DNA of 62,932 bases. Origin: Hirudo medicinalis. Its lineage: Eukaryota; Annelida; Clitellata; Hirudinida; Hirudinidae. Below, piece after piece: positions 12,482 to 24,265 of this stretch. The stretch covers positions 9,458-72,389 of the forward strand of contig MPNW01000393.1 of assembly GCA_011800805.1 (NCBI GenBank). The letters run 5' to 3'. Numbering within the stretch: position 1 is the stretch's first letter; each line of letters begins with the position of its first letter. Under the pieces are notes generated by a model, which searched no databases, had not been told where the DNA came from, and saw only the letters and a program-made list of their open reading frames with translations. Both the position numbers and the translations under genes were made by a program.

Positions 12482-14858
12482 TCAATTCGAAAATAACTCT
12501 GCAAATAGACCGGGAGGCACTGGCCTCGAGGCTGGGGGAAGGTTACTGAGGCAGCAGGGATGGCCTTGACCCTGAAATAAAGCAGAAACTTCAATGCATT
12601 TCACTCCTGAGCAATAATAATGCGTGCATAAATAACTCTTAGGCGTATCAGTCTGGTCATAAATAGTTATTATCTTAAATAACTCTAACCTTTCAGAATT
12701 ATTTGAATTTATTTAATAATTATATCAAGCTAGAATGTCCTCTGCATGGCAAATTGAAATGGTCAGTGAAACACGACCTTCCAAAACAGAGCATTGCAAT
12801 GGCGGCAGAGGTGGAGCATGTCCGCGTAGTCCTCCCTGGGCCCATACCTCCTGGTAAAATGGTAAAGTTTTCAAGCAGGCTTGGATACGAAATCAGCTTA
12901 GACTGGATCTCACTTGATGAGTCTGTCAAACAAGACATCCCACTGGATCAAGCTGATGTCCTTTTCATTCCTTCTCAACACACTGCTCCAAATCCTTCTG
13001 TCTGGGAAGTGGAAGAGGCAGAGCTGCTTGTAGAAAAAGAGCTTTGTGATTTCATGGGACATGTTCTTGACGTGCTGGGAGGCGTCGACAGGTAGCAGCT
13101 GCACGTCTTGCGAAGTGACGGCTTGGATGATGTTTGCCAGATCGACATGGTCGGCAAGCCTCAGGAGGATCGAGTGCATGAGTTCGTCCGGGAGGTCGCA
13201 CAGGGTGGGAGCATGACTGCTCGGTACCTGGAAGGAAAGGAGCTTGATTCATGAGACAGTCGAATGAATGTTTTGTAATTACATTCTCAATTACTGTCAC
13301 TAAGATTATCATCAACTATAACCTTAGTGGTGAATGTCCTTCATTTATTTATACTTCATTTATATAGTGCCATATGCACAGCATCAAAGGTGCTGTTGGT
13401 TAAGCATTTATATAGCACACCTTCCTTGTGGCAGTGCAGGCTGGGTGACACATTACGACTGTTGCCATTAGTGTCTGCATTCAGCCAGGTGAATGAATGT
13501 TATCACCAGTTTCCATCGATAACGATATAAAGTACATGTAGAAGTTGTTACATTAATAAAATAAAAACCGTTGGCATGATACTTTTAGAAATAATTTTTA
13601 TTAATTCAGATCTTACTGAGCAGATTGATGAATCTTTCTCGATCAGACCTTTTAACTTCTCCAGCTGTCTGTGGTGCTCCTCCCACAAAAGGCAGCTGCC
13701 CACATGGTCGTTCTCTCCTTTCTCCAAGGCTGTCTGCAGTTCGTTCAAAAGTTGACGCACAGCACGCTTGTTGTGGTTGGCCTCCTGGCCTGAAATGTGT
13801 TGAAAATATGAATTTCTCAATAAGACGTTCGGCTGTCGACCTAATCTTTCGATAACCTACTTTTCATAGCGATGTGCTCCAGAATAATCATCACATTCTT
13901 TTGTGCTGTACCACTCAGATAGGACATTTTGTTCTTGATCAACTCTAGCATCAGCTGAAGTGAAGAACAATTAAATGGTATGAAATAACATAAAATTCAG
14001 CAAAAAGTCTGAGCAAATTCGTGAAATTATTCTCGTAAATACTTTACAACTTCTTAACATGGTGATTACAGTTAGGTTTGATTCACAAGAAGCAGGTCAA
14101 CAAACCCTGCAAATGTAGTTGAACTTTTTAACGTCCTTTACACCTTCTGCGACATCAAGTCGAACCAATGCCTCTGCAAGTTGAGTCCTCATCTGTTGCT
14201 GCCAGATAATTATTAAAATTAAGCACAATCCATAATTTGTAATTTGTAATTCATTCAACAATGGAGACATAAATCACAAAAAAGAATAATTGAATTCCGA
14301 AATTGTAATGATGTTATAGAGGGCAAATATTCTGTAGCAAATATCGAATTGAATTCCAACCTCCCTTGTTACTTCTTTGAGAATTATGAATGGTCGTGGT
14401 CTCATCGTCTCCAGATCCTTGCTCATTATGAACTCTTTGAGATCTTCTCTTATTATTTTTTCATTCTCCCTTAAATTTCAATCACAATAACGTGATAAAC
14501 ACATTACAAATAAACAATTGCTTTTCATTCTTTTTGAAAGCAGTAAACACAAAACGAAATTGTGAATCACTTTTCCCCATTTCTTTGTTCACAAGATATA
14601 AATCATGCTAATAACAAGAATTTAAAAAAACTGTGCTACCTTTAAATTAACTTGCATAAAATAAAATAAAAACAATTAACTTAAAACGTGAATATTATAA
14701 ACAAAGACACAATAAAAACCAAAGCACCTTGAATAGGCATCATCATACAAGTTGACTAAAAGCTTCCTCCTCAAATAATCCATCTTTGACCAGTTTCCGG
14801 TTTTGTCTTTCACCCAATGTTCGCCTGGCGAACGCCAATCTTGACCCAAAAATGGCAT
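12482..14858 (-). CDS. FBXO25/FBXO32: FBXO25/FBXO32 (atrogin-1) family F-box protein
   Basis: Substrate receptor of an SCF (SKP1-CUL1-F-box) ubiquitin ligase. Eight exons: 14728-14858, 14361-14469, 14106-14192, 13861-13954, 13617-13789, 12914-13227, 12778-12850, 12482-12571; all phases agree, giving 356 aa (vertebrate FBXO32 is 355). The N-terminus MPFLGQDWRSPGEHWV is the family signature and fixes the start at 14858 rather than the in-frame ATG three codons upstream. Then come RPFIILKEVTRE, QLAEALVRLD...FNYICR, and LELIKNKMSYLSGTAQKN. The F-box begins LCDLPDELMHSILLRL (residue about 208). The C-terminus has the Cys/His cluster LHLCRHCNALFWKGQGHPC and ends GLFAELFSN. The last intron uses a weak donor (AAG/GTCGTG). 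Intron 5 (13228-13616) holds a dispersed hairpin repeat. A single invertebrate gene probably represents both vertebrate paralogues. Confidence 0.93.
13350..13485 (+). repeat. copy A of a GCGCC-hairpin dispersed repeat (SINE/MITE-like)
   Basis: It begins with TTTATATAGTGCCATATGCA, then a GGTGC arm, GGTTAAGCATTTATATAGCA, GGCAGTGCAGGCTGGGT and ACACATTACGACTGTTGCCA. The same blocks occur in the same order at 58297-58480, and shorter parts recur at 42795-42830 and 48841-48925. This copy lies in an intron of the F-box gene. Confidence 0.65.
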
Positions 14859-15692
14859 TTTAAACAAGCTCCGAGTTTCAAAATTATCGCTTTGCTGACG
14901 TCAACTCGTTTTACGATAAATGTTCTGCTAAACCAATTTGTAAATCCCACCGTAAAACTGAAAGTCTTATAAAAACTGCCAATGAACACACACTTAAATC
15001 TCTTAGCACTCTCGAGTTCAGTTCTCTTTAGCGAAGAAGATTTCCTAGGAAATTCACAATCTGTTTAAATAACTGAATAATTGTACAAATGAAGCCTAAA
15101 AAGTGGATGCCTCAGTCCGAAATTATGTGTTTTTGAGGCGTAGCAGCTTTCTTTTGTCTTAAAATATCAGCTGTCAACTGCGTTTCCAACATAATCACAG
15201 AGTTGCCATTCATAGTCGCGCAATTAGAAACCTCACGCCATTGGTCGGTCTAAGTAGGTCAACTTGGGTCGAAGAACCATCATTTGTAGGCTCTGGAATT
15301 ATAGGTCAGCAGCAGCCAATTACATTCTGCGCAGATGATCTCTGAGATTACGTAAATAGCTTTATTTATATTTTTTACAACCTTTAAAATTTAACCGAAA
15401 ACCACAAGAATGAATATCGACCGTGACTTGACTTACCCGCATTTGATGACTAAGTCGTAGTAAGGTATTTTGTTGTAAAAGTCAGTTTATTTGCTGCGCA
15501 AAACGAAATGCAATTAGTTTTGGGAATTACATCATGCGCAAAAATTCTTCCACGAAATGGAGATGCAATTTCAGAGGAAATAGATAAATCCGTAATAATC
15601 GTAGAGAAATATTTCAAGGCTGTGAAGCAATATCGGTCCCGGACGGATGGGTTTAAAGTGTTGCTTTTTTGGACGAGAATGAACTCTTGGTT

Positions 15693-15806
15693 ATGTTCAA
15701 ATTGGGGTTTATTGTTGCTATTTTCGTCGTTGTTATTTTATTTGTTCGGGCGTGTGCCCTCGCCAAAATTAGACAGCAAAAACAAAACATCCTTAGGCCA
15801 GCTTAA
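15693..15806 (+). CDS. candidate 37-aa single-pass membrane microprotein
   Basis: A short ATG-to-TAA frame encodes a hydrophobic core (GFIVAIFVVVILFV), then a basic juxtamembrane tail (AKIRQQKQ). That is the layout of a small single-span protein or of a membrane exon of a larger gene. It is not flanked by convincing splice sites and the ATG context is poor. A different frame stays open over 15508-15852, so at most one of the two is real. No family is recognised. It could be chance. Confidence 0.2.
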   Translation: MFKLGFIVAIFVVVILFVRACALAKIRQQKQNILRPA

Positions 15807-16689
15807 ACTATTGTTCAAATTTTCTGTCCGTGGGAATTTTACAATTATTTAAACCAAGAAAATCAACTAAACAAGTTGGACCCATCAACTGCTCAATTCG
15901 AAAACGAAAATGTTTACAACATCCATGTGTCCTTTATCAAGATTTTGCGAGTTGAAATAATAAGTTAAAGGTAGCTAAGTTTGGCTTGGCAAAAACAAGT
16001 TGGACTTAGCAGAAAAAAACAAAAATTGTTAATTTGTCGTCTGTTATGGCAGACTATAGACTGATGGGTGGATCGTTTTATAAATATTTTCACTTGAATT
16101 AAAATTTTAAAATTACGATTTAAAATAACTCGGATATAATATTATTGGATTAAATATCGTCAATAACATCGATACATAGCCATTGATTCAACTAAATACT
16201 TTTACTTTTCTTAAAATCCCAGCAGTTCCAAGAAGTGCAATCTTATGGCATTGCAGAGATGATGGTTGACCTGGAATCCATTCTAGGTCTCTGACGTAGT
16301 TCTTGCTGACTGTTCCTGATGCACCCATTACTACAGTCATAACATTTGAACTGGTGTTCCACACCCATAGTATCTCAATTTATCAATATTGTTTTTTCAT
16401 AATTTCATGCATGTACATGTAGAGAGGGGACTTGGAATGATCTCCCGCAGCATATAAATCATTTGAGACAGTTGCCTTATTTAAGACTTATTTATTCTTA
16501 AAACTTATCTGTTCAACCAACGCGTATAATCCATGCTGCTTTTAGTTCCATGCTGTGTTTTCAGTTCCAGTTCACTCATGTGTTTAGATTGATTGATGAG
16601 ATTGCCATAGTGCCTTTTACATCCTGCCGTGGATAATTTGGCACATAAATTATGAGCCTAAGTAAATAAAAAAATAAAAATAAATATTA

Positions 16690-16867
16690 TTATTAATATT
16701 GTTGTTGTTATTGTTGTTGTTGTCGTCGTCGTCGTCGTTGTTGTTAGGGAAATAAGATAACAAGAAATAAGATAACATTGTGTAACAGAATAAACTACTC
16801 GACAAACAATCGAACTCTAATCTACAATGAGACTATGACGACGACGACGACAACGATGATGATGATG
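16690..16867. repeat. GTT/GTC and GAC/GAT microsatellites
   Basis: Two trinucleotide arrays, 16690-16746 (GTT with a GTC core) and 16834-16867 (GAC then GAT). They mark the left edge of the microsatellite-rich part of the window. Confidence 0.9.
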
Positions 16868-17789
16868 TTTTTATTAGCGTCCATTACATTACTAAATCAG
16901 TAGGACGATATCACTTAGGCAGGAGTAGGGCTGAATGGATCTTTGAGAAAAATATTTAATTAGTATTTGGCTATGGTCCTGTTCGGCACAACCCTTGAAA
17001 ATTGAAAATTTTGATGAATCATTTGAAAATTAACTTTGACATATTAGATACATAACGCGTTTAATAAAATTGATCGTATTTTCAATGATATTCAAGATGA
17101 ATTTTTTTTTTAGAAAACAGGCAAAAAATCCGGTCAGGTCAGTACGATTCTCTCTTACTTGCCGACACAAGAAGAAACTTCTGAAGACAACCGTCTTAAC
17201 TAATTTTGCATATTTTTAGTTAAGAAACATGAATTCAGCAAATAAAATTGAAAGTTGGTCTTAGAATGAATGGCCCATGGTAAAGCGAATGAGTCCATCT
17301 GGTTTCTTAGATTCGATGGATTTTGTATGAAAAATGTACCAACGAAATTTAACAAAACGCCAGATTAAACAAAAATAATGCACCAAATCTAGTCAGTGGC
17401 ATAGCTGAGGGGCTTCACCCTTCGATGTTCGTTTTGAAATATTCAATCAGAATGACTTCTCAGCATATAACCCACTCCTCTTGACATATTTTCTATTGCA
17501 GAACAGTTTCTACAGTTTTCAACTGCCAGCGCCATTCGCCATTATCTTAAAGTCTAGTATTTAAAACAGTCACTCGTAAGCTTCGTATGTTATATAATTT
17601 ATTTCTATACAATTGTTTTTTTAAACAAATGTCTGCTGAAATTTGACTTAAAAGTTTTCACCAGATATTTTTTTATAATATCCCTCTGTTCATCTCCAGA
17701 TTCGAGGCGTTTGTTGTGCATTGTATTATCGCTGCCGTGCATGTTGTCACCTTGAGTTTTTCGGGTCCAATATTAGTTTTACACAAACC

Positions 17790-19485
17790 ATGTTGCGGAA
17801 TATAAATATTTTCAACTCATCGAGCGCGTTACTCGATTGTGGAAATTACATCTCCTCGAAGTATGCAAGATCTCTCACGAGTTTAGTGGCTACGTCTCAA
17901 AACGGACTTCTTACAGCCAGGGACAATAAACAAAAGAGCAGTCCGTTTTTACAGTTCGTGCGCTTTAAAAAGCCGATCTGGTGCCCGATCGCAGGAACGA
18001 AATTACACAAAGTGAACGAAAGGAAACCATTACCTAAAGAAGAGAATGAGGAAATGAAGATGAGAGACAGACATTACAGGACTATGATAAAGTCCTTAAG
18101 GTTGTTTTTTTTTGACCGCTTCTAAACATTACCGAAAGTGCTAATTTTGTCTTTCCTTATAAGGTATTGATTGAAATATTTTCTCAAAAATAAGTTATAC
18201 ATATTTTTCTGTTCTGTATAGTTCTGTTGATTTTCTACTCCAGGGTTCATTTCCGTGAGGAAACCGAGGCTTTGGAAAATAAGGAGAGAAACGAGGCAAA
18301 CCAGTCCATTGAAAAGGGAAATGAATGGGATTTAATTGAAAAGTTAAACAATGAGTGGAACAAAGGATCAGCTGAGCTGAGGTGTTTTTTGTGTGAAATT
18401 GTTTTGAATTTTGCAATAATTCAATGCAAGTTCCAGTGAGGTTGCACGATTTCAATCAATGAATTCGCTAATGTGAATAATTTTTCAAAGTGCTGAGTCT
18501 CTGCAAGGTAGAAATAAATTAAATTTATTTGGGTCGATTTTGTTCTGCAATTATTTGAAAATGGTCGTGATTATCATGATTACTCATCATCAGATTATGA
18601 TCATTATTATTATTGATTTTACATAATCTTGTTGAAAATTTTCCTAAAACAGAAAGAAATTTGAAGAGGAAGACATTCTACAAAAGGAACAGGACTTCGA
18701 AGACCTCAAGAGAGAAGTCGAAGAGGCTAAGGAAGCGAGGAGAGCTGATGCAAGGAGGTTGCTGGAACAAGTGAAGGTCTGCATATTTGTTGTTGTTATT
18801 GTTGCTGAGGTCAAAACGTCCGTTCTAGTTTTGGCTCGCGTTATTCGTCTTTAGCTTTGTTGCAATTGTTGTTGAGTAGGACTAACTGGGTTCTTTACGG
18901 AGTGGTAATAGGATTTACTAAAAATTCGCGATCGACAAATCTCTTAACTTGTTGATCATCATTGATTTCTTTTTAGTAAATTCCCATTTAATCGGCATCC
19001 ATTCTGCCTTTCAATAATGACTGGTGTTAACGTAGCACGTCGTCTCTCGTGCGAGAGTTATCGGCGGAACTAATCGTTCGATGACACACGTCAAACAACG
19101 AGTGGAAAGCGAGTCTCGGCGAAACATTGCGAAACAATGATATAACACGAAGTAATATTGACAGCCTAATAAAAAAATCCTAAATAAATATTTCCAGCAA
19201 CAAAGAGTTGCTTTCATCGACACTGAGAACCTGGATGCAGCAATTGAAGAATCCCTGAACATGAGATCCACTTTCAACTTCTTCGTCAACAAGGAAGGCA
19301 GACGCTTCGTCGAAAACCTCGACGGAACGATCACCGAAGTCGACGAGCAAGGAAATCCCGTTGCGACGAGCGAAACCGGGTCTGAGGCCGAAAAACTGCT
19401 CGAAGATGAGCTGAGCGAGGAGATGATTGAACTTGTGATTCCAGTAGCTGAAGGTGACGTGCAGGAATCAGAATTGGACAAGTAG
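17790..19485 (+). CDS. MRPS26: mitochondrial small ribosomal subunit protein mS26 (MRPS26)
   Basis: A structural component of the mitoribosome 28S subunit. Four exons: 17790-18100, 18244-18381, 18653-18776, 19198-19485; phases agree, giving 286 aa (human is about 205; the extra length is at both ends). The N-terminus MLRNINIFNSSSALL resembles a mitochondrial presequence. An in-frame upstream ATG at 17721 would add 23 residues but spoil that presequence, so I chose 17790. The core RHYRTMIKSLRVHF is followed by a long charged helix (KKFEEEDILQKEQDFEDLKR...) and the family hallmark FIDTENLDAAIEESLNMRSTFNF...KEGRRF, which aligns well with the C-terminal region of the vertebrate protein. An acidic tail (about residues 240-286) is extra. 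ATTAAA at 19517 is a likely poly(A) signal. Confidence 0.88.
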
Positions 19486-19516
19486 ATTTCTCACAAGGCA
19501 CCGAGGCTTCTAATTT

Positions 19517-19522
19517 ATTAAA
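19517..19522 (+). terminator. MRPS26 poly(A) signal ATTAAA
   Basis: The common variant hexamer, 31 nt downstream of the TAG stop. Confidence 0.5.
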
Positions 19523-22084
19523 GTGTTTGTAAAAAGAATGCATGTTGGCTTTAACAGTTACCTTAATTAATTGGAATTATTTTAAGCAAGCTCGAGGCTC
19601 TGTGTTAATTGGCCACTCAACCGTGAAGCAGTTGAGTGATAATGATCCTGAGGTTGATTAGAGTTGCTGACGTTCAGCAGAACTTCAAGACCAAAATTCT
19701 TAATTTCAGTTGAAACTGCTACTGGTAGTGGTACTGGTAGTGGTAGTGGCAGTGGTAGTGGTAGAAGTTAAAATCGTGCATGACATTTTTTAGCAAATCT
19801 GAGTGGGGTGATGAGGGTCCTCATAAAATCTTCCATAAATGAACAATTTAAGCATTGGAACTGAGTGGTTGTCGTCTGAAAACGTCGTGATTTTTAAAAA
19901 GTTTAAGAACGGGTTTCTAAACCCTTAGAAAATAAGATGAGCATCTAGGTGAGACTTATGATTTTTTAGGTGTCCTGTGCTATTTGGTTCTTGTCTGCAA
20001 ACCCGCTGATTTGTTATTATTATTGTTATGGTTATTATTATTATTATTTATGCGTATTATTATGCATAGTGTACCTGAGAACCGATAGCTAATGACGATT
20101 TATCGTCTCAGACACAACAGTAGTGGACTAAAGAAAAAGTAAATTCAGTTCAAAAAGACTTGTTGATATTAATCATCAAATTGCTTCCTTGACTGGAAGA
20201 CAGTTTTGTCCACGAAAGAAAACTTTTACCCCGAAATATATCAACAAATCCATGACAAAAAAATTTCTGACAAAGAAATAAAAAAGAAGCCTGAAAATGT
20301 AGGCCTGTTCACATGTTAGCAGACGACTGCTGACATTTGTTTGACATTGGTGCTTGACGATGTTGGGGTTTCGTCTTCTGTCTCAGATTCTTCATTATAT
20401 ATTTATATATTATATTATAATATTGATATATTATAATATTATATTTATATGTTATATTATTATATCATAGTATTTATGAAAAGTAATTTAATTTAATTAG
20501 TTAAAAATAATGCACTTGAAGAAATTGATTATTAATGCACTCATTAATTCATTGATCCCGGATCTGCAATTTTAATGTTTACATGTAGAATTGTGATTGA
20601 GATTATTTGAGATTTCAAGAAACAGCGCGAAGAAGCCAAACAATCAGGAAATTTCTTTAAATTAAAATTTTAATTTTACAAATTTATTTTTACTTGTGTG
20701 CGAAAGAATTGATCGTGCATTTTCAAATGTTCACGTAGAAACGTGAGGGAATATTTCCTCGTTAGGATTATTTTATTGGAACTCTAATCCTCTTCACCTA
20801 GAGAACGCTTCCAAGTTTCCCAGGGATTGTTTTTCCCGATTTATGCGCAAATAAATAAACAAGCAAGCAATCTGTCCTGTTCAAAAAGTTCATGAATTTT
20901 GCGGGAAATAATATCTTTCGAAGGCAGTAATGCCACTAAAGTGAATTTATTTGAAGCCAGCCTTAAGCTGGAAGAATCGGGAAAGAAATGATGGGACTTG
21001 AGACGAGAGGAGAAGGAAAATAAGCCATTGCTTGAAACATTTGTGAAATGTGTTTCTCTTGAAATATGTAATACTTCCCTTTGGGAGCTCTGCTGGAACG
21101 AGGGCAATTAAGTATTTTCAGATGAGAAAGGTTAGATGAAGAAACTTCACTCTAATGACTCTCGGATCGGATCCTATGAGATACGAGCTGCAATTCAAAA
21201 AGAGCCTTAAATAAGGAAATGCTTTCATTAATTCTACGGCTTAATTAATTCTTTTTCAAGGTGAATTTTGTCTAAAACTACAATCTTAAATCTTATCTTC
21301 GGAAAGTTCGTTCAACTTCTGAGGATGGTTCGTCGTCTTCTCTAATTGCATTGATTGGACAGAATCCATGTGATTCATTTAATTACATGCATTCTTAACG
21401 CTTTAGTTAATAAATTAGCTTGTGTTTCATAATGAGAAGTCATAATGGGACGTCATAATGGGATGAATCATCCACGAAAGAGTGATGTATCTCCATTTTG
21501 TCCGAGTCCTCGGGCGGGGTCGAAAAACAGCAGGTTCATTTGGCTGGTCAATTGAATTTACAAGGCCATCTTCACCGGAATGGACGGTCTTGGGATGGGC
21601 CTTACGATGGTCGTGTGGTGATGTCCTTCTGAATAGATCTCCTGTCTTTCAGCATGTTTTACTGAGGATGAACCAGACTGATTTGTCTTGTGATTTAGAA
21701 TTTGAAAATTCACGATTCGAAAAATATTGCAAGACATTTATTAAAAAAAAAAAAAAAGCCAAAATCAAATAATTTATAAGAATACTGCGACAAATAATTT
21801 TATGAAAAATTTAAAAACGATTGTAGTGTTATTGGCTCAGGTGACTTTTTATGGCTTTTCACGAACGAACGCGGAATGATGAGCGCTCCAACAAATCAAC
21901 AACAACAAAAAATGAAAAGAAAAAAAATAAGAAAAGAAATAAAAGACATCACCCGCTTCGAATCGAGAAATATGAAAAAAAATGTATTAACATTTAAAGC
22001 CATCAGGTTATTTTCCAGTCTCCTAACAAAACCTCGGCAAATTATTCGGCGAAGTGATTCATTAAGATTCAAGGATGAGTAGTC

Positions 22085-23190
22085 ATGATGATGACGACGA
22101 CGACGACGACGCTACGATGATGATGATGATGGATACGATGATGATGATGATGACGACGACGACGACGATGATGACGATGGCGATGATGATGACGATGACG
22201 ATGATCCCTCGCAGAGGCAGATGTTGATAACGATTGTGATTGTGGTAATGGAAGTAAGTGATGATGGTGATGATGATGATGATGATTGTTGTGATGATGA
22301 TGATGATAATGAAGCAGTGATAGTGATAATGGCGATGATAATGTAATGTCGACGATGTGAAGTGATAATCTGATTAAAGAGAAGTTATCACCCGATAAAG
22401 CTATCGAAGCATGAGTTTGTGAAATATCAAAGGAGGCAGGCTCTTCAGGGACCTTTACAGCTTATCAGGCTCAGATGTTGATAATGATTACGTCATTGTT
22501 GCTGATGATGATAGTGATAATGGTTATGATATTAATGATGATCACGAAGTCAGTGGTAATGGTTATACTGGTGATGAAGATAATGATTATTTTGATAATG
22601 GTAATAGTATTGTTGGTGATGATGATGATGATCATGATAATTATAATGATAATGACAGTGATGATGATGATGATGATATGTTGTAACGTGAGGTTGGCTT
22701 ATCACCGCTGAAACAAACCGCTGATAACAGAGTGGAGATAAAATAAGGGGCACTCATTGGACTCACAGGAGGCAGCAGGCAAGCCCCGGGCTGTTCACTC
22801 ATGCGTGACCAATAGTCAAAAACAAATTACAACCAACGTTTCGCTTTCAGCTATTAAGAGGTTTAATATTATTCCTGTGCAAATAAATAAATAAATAATT
22901 TTATAATTTAAAAAAAGCATCACCATCATCTACATTACATCATTAACATCATGATAATGATGATTATCATCACGCAGCTGTCTACTGAATTCAGTATCAG
23001 CTGATGCGTGTCATGGACTCTTTTGAATCACCATCATCATCAACATCAACATCATCATCAACATCAACATCATCATCACCATCAATATCATCAACATCAT
23101 TATCATTATCGTGAACCATCATTATCGTTATCATATTCATCTTCACCACCATCATAATCATCATTTCCATATCATCACCATCGTCGTCGT
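22085..23190. repeat. cluster of interrupted GAT/GAC then ATC/CAT microsatellites
   Basis: GAT/GAC-type arrays on the plus strand at 22085-22340 and 22460-22680 switch to the complementary ATC/CAT type at 22910-23190. The opposed orientations could pair as long imperfect inverted repeats. Confidence 0.9.
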
Positions 23191-23857
23191 CACCATGATG
23201 CTCATGATGAGGTTGTCCTTAATTTGTAAATCCGATGAAATCGTTGATTTGAATTTAAGGTCGCGAAGGCAGCCATTTGATTGCCTCTTAAGTTGAAACA
23301 AGAGTGTCGCTGAATAAGCAGGAGAGAGATCCGACAGGTGAGGGGATGTGACCTTTGTAGCAGGGGTCAAACAGCTGAGTGGCAGATGAACCTTGGTACG
23401 AATGAATTACCAACTCGCAACCCTCAGTGGGAGTGGCTTGAGGGTTTTGAGGGATGTGATTGGACGATATTTTCCTGTTGGTGATGTATTTCGTATCGCA
23501 TTCAATGTTTAAGTGCTCACCTTGTTTACAATACTCCACCATCGTCATCATCACTGTCATCACCATCGTCATCATCACTGTCATCATGCGGCACGACATT
23601 TCTTTTGATGAATACATGTGGATGTTTATATGACATTGTATTTGTGGCTCATTCCTTACGTACACATTTGGTTGTTGCTTACATTGTGCTTGTTTCTCGT
23701 TAATTTCACACAATGTTTAATTTATTTTAAATTTATTGCTTTTAATTAAATAATAATTTCAATTTATTAGAGAAACATTTAATTTTCCAAATATTTTGGA
23801 GATCGATAGGGCATTAAGGTTGCTTTTTTATCATCACATCACCTTCCTTCCTTTGTT

Positions 23858-24088
23858 ATCATCAACATCATCATCGTCATCAACATCATCATCGTCATCA
23901 AAATCATCGTCATCAAAATCATCGTCATCAAAATCATCATCGTCATCAACATCATCATCGTCATCAACATCATCATCGTCATCAAAATCATCGTCATCAA
24001 CATCATCATCGTCATCAACATCATCATCGTCATCAAAATCATCATCGTCATCAACATCATCATCGTCATCAACGACGTTATCGTCATC
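23858..24088 (+). repeat. higher-order ATC satellite (15- and 18-bp units)
   Basis: The array is not plain (ATC)n. It alternates an 18-mer CATCATCATCGTCATCAA with a 15-mer ATCATCGTCATCAAA over about 230 bp, so it expanded in units larger than the triplet. Confidence 0.85.
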
Positions 24089-24265
24089 GTCATCATTACC
24101 AGTGAAATTATGATTTCTAGATATTTCTACGAAGCATGACGTATCATCCACCAGCAAAGGTTTTTAGTAATAATGAAATAATAATACTGTCTAGCATTAT
24201 CATTCTTTTATTATTATTATTAATATTATTATTGCTATTATTACTGTTGCTGTTATTATTTTATT

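Larger units (their letters stand above)
14859..17789. other. intergenic space between divergent FBXO25/32 and MRPS26
   Basis: It holds the presumed promoters of both genes. It also contains a small ORF with one membrane segment (15693-15806) and the first clear microsatellites of the window: GTT/GTC at 16690-16746 and GAC/GAT at 16834-16867. No other coding signal is seen. Confidence 0.5.

Noticed and set aside
12703..13095. 130-codon plus-strand frame
   Set aside because: Antisense shadow of the F-box gene exons 12778-12850 and 12914-13227, whose minus-strand reading matches the FBXO25/32 family.
22085..24088. CRISPR-like array
   Set aside because: These are continuous triplet or short-unit tandem repeats without unique spacers, in animal DNA.
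23796..24157. Open frames of poly-Ser, poly-Asp, poly-Met/Thr over ATC arrays (also at 27074-27505, 35927-36242, 41028-41722, 42349-42567, 60006-60474)
   Set aside because: Triplet repeats lack stop codons in most frames on both strands. There are no flanking coding signals or splice-consistent neighbours.
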